NCBI GenBank assembly: GCA_903928055.1
Contig: CAIYPG010000136.1
Coordinates: forward strand, 1 to 45,327
Length of the DNA stretch: 45,327 nt
DNA from: an uncultured beta proteobacterium
GTDB taxonomy: Bacteria; Pseudomonadota; Gammaproteobacteria; Burkholderiales; SG8-39
Direction: 5' to 3'
Positions 45,288 through 45,327 of this stretch are shown piece by piece. Position numbers and translations under genes: made by a program. Under the pieces are notes generated by a model. It worked only from the letters and a program-made list of their open reading frames with translations. It ran no database searches and was not told where the DNA came from. The first letter of the stretch is position 1; the number at the start of each line of letters is the position of its first letter.

Positions 45288-45327
45288 GCACGACAGGTAC
45301 CGGCTCATGCCGTCCGCGCAGGCGGAC

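Overview
The window looks like a high-GC Betaproteobacterium, on gene content only: a Bug-type solute-binding protein, YaeQ, DUF1415, PurT, GlnS, System I cytochrome c maturation, and an MtrA/MtrB-type outer-membrane electron conduit. Fe(III)-reducing or Fe(II)-oxidising Betaproteobacteria would fit, but nothing here fixes the genus. No rRNA, tRNA or CRISPR array was seen.

Left part (1-14600). Two copies of one short C-terminal gene tail flank a REP-like hairpin, followed by a GC-rich intergenic repeat. Two diguanylate cyclases flank an FKBP isomerase. Next come two MaoC-type hydratase subunits, an MDR oxidoreductase and an MFS exporter, then small conserved genes (secreted protein, YaeQ, DUF1415, a ribbon-helix-helix-like protein). 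A likely two-gene signalling operon follows: a membrane heme sensor (Tll0287/DUF3365 plus HAMP) and a Ser/Thr kinase with a duplicated C-terminal module. An outer-membrane barrel with a strong terminator and a crotonase lacking both catalytic glutamates close this part.

Middle (14795-31900). A SulP transporter carries STAS and cyclic-nucleotide-binding domains. An aldarate (sugar diacid) catabolic cluster has an aldehyde dehydrogenase divergent from kdgD, an enolase-superfamily dehydratase or cycloisomerase, a Bug binding protein and a FadR-type regulator. An inverted pair of identical 10-mers in the divergent promoter region is a candidate operator. Then come purT, an amidohydrolase, glnS, two small membrane-protein genes, a collagen-like lipoprotein with an OmpA-like end, and a broken GGDEF gene.

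Right part (32019-45327). A long MipA/OmpV-like barrel is followed by a complete, tightly overlapping ccmABCDEFGHI operon on the minus strand. Divergent from it are a decayed IS256-type transposase, a decaheme MtrA/MtoA cytochrome (ten CxxCH motifs) and its MtrB/PioB outer-membrane sheath. The Ccm machinery would attach heme to the decaheme protein, which with the porin would carry electrons across the outer membrane. This heme-loading plus electron-conduit neighbourhood is the most coherent system in the window. The heme-sensor/kinase pair is the best candidate for something little described.
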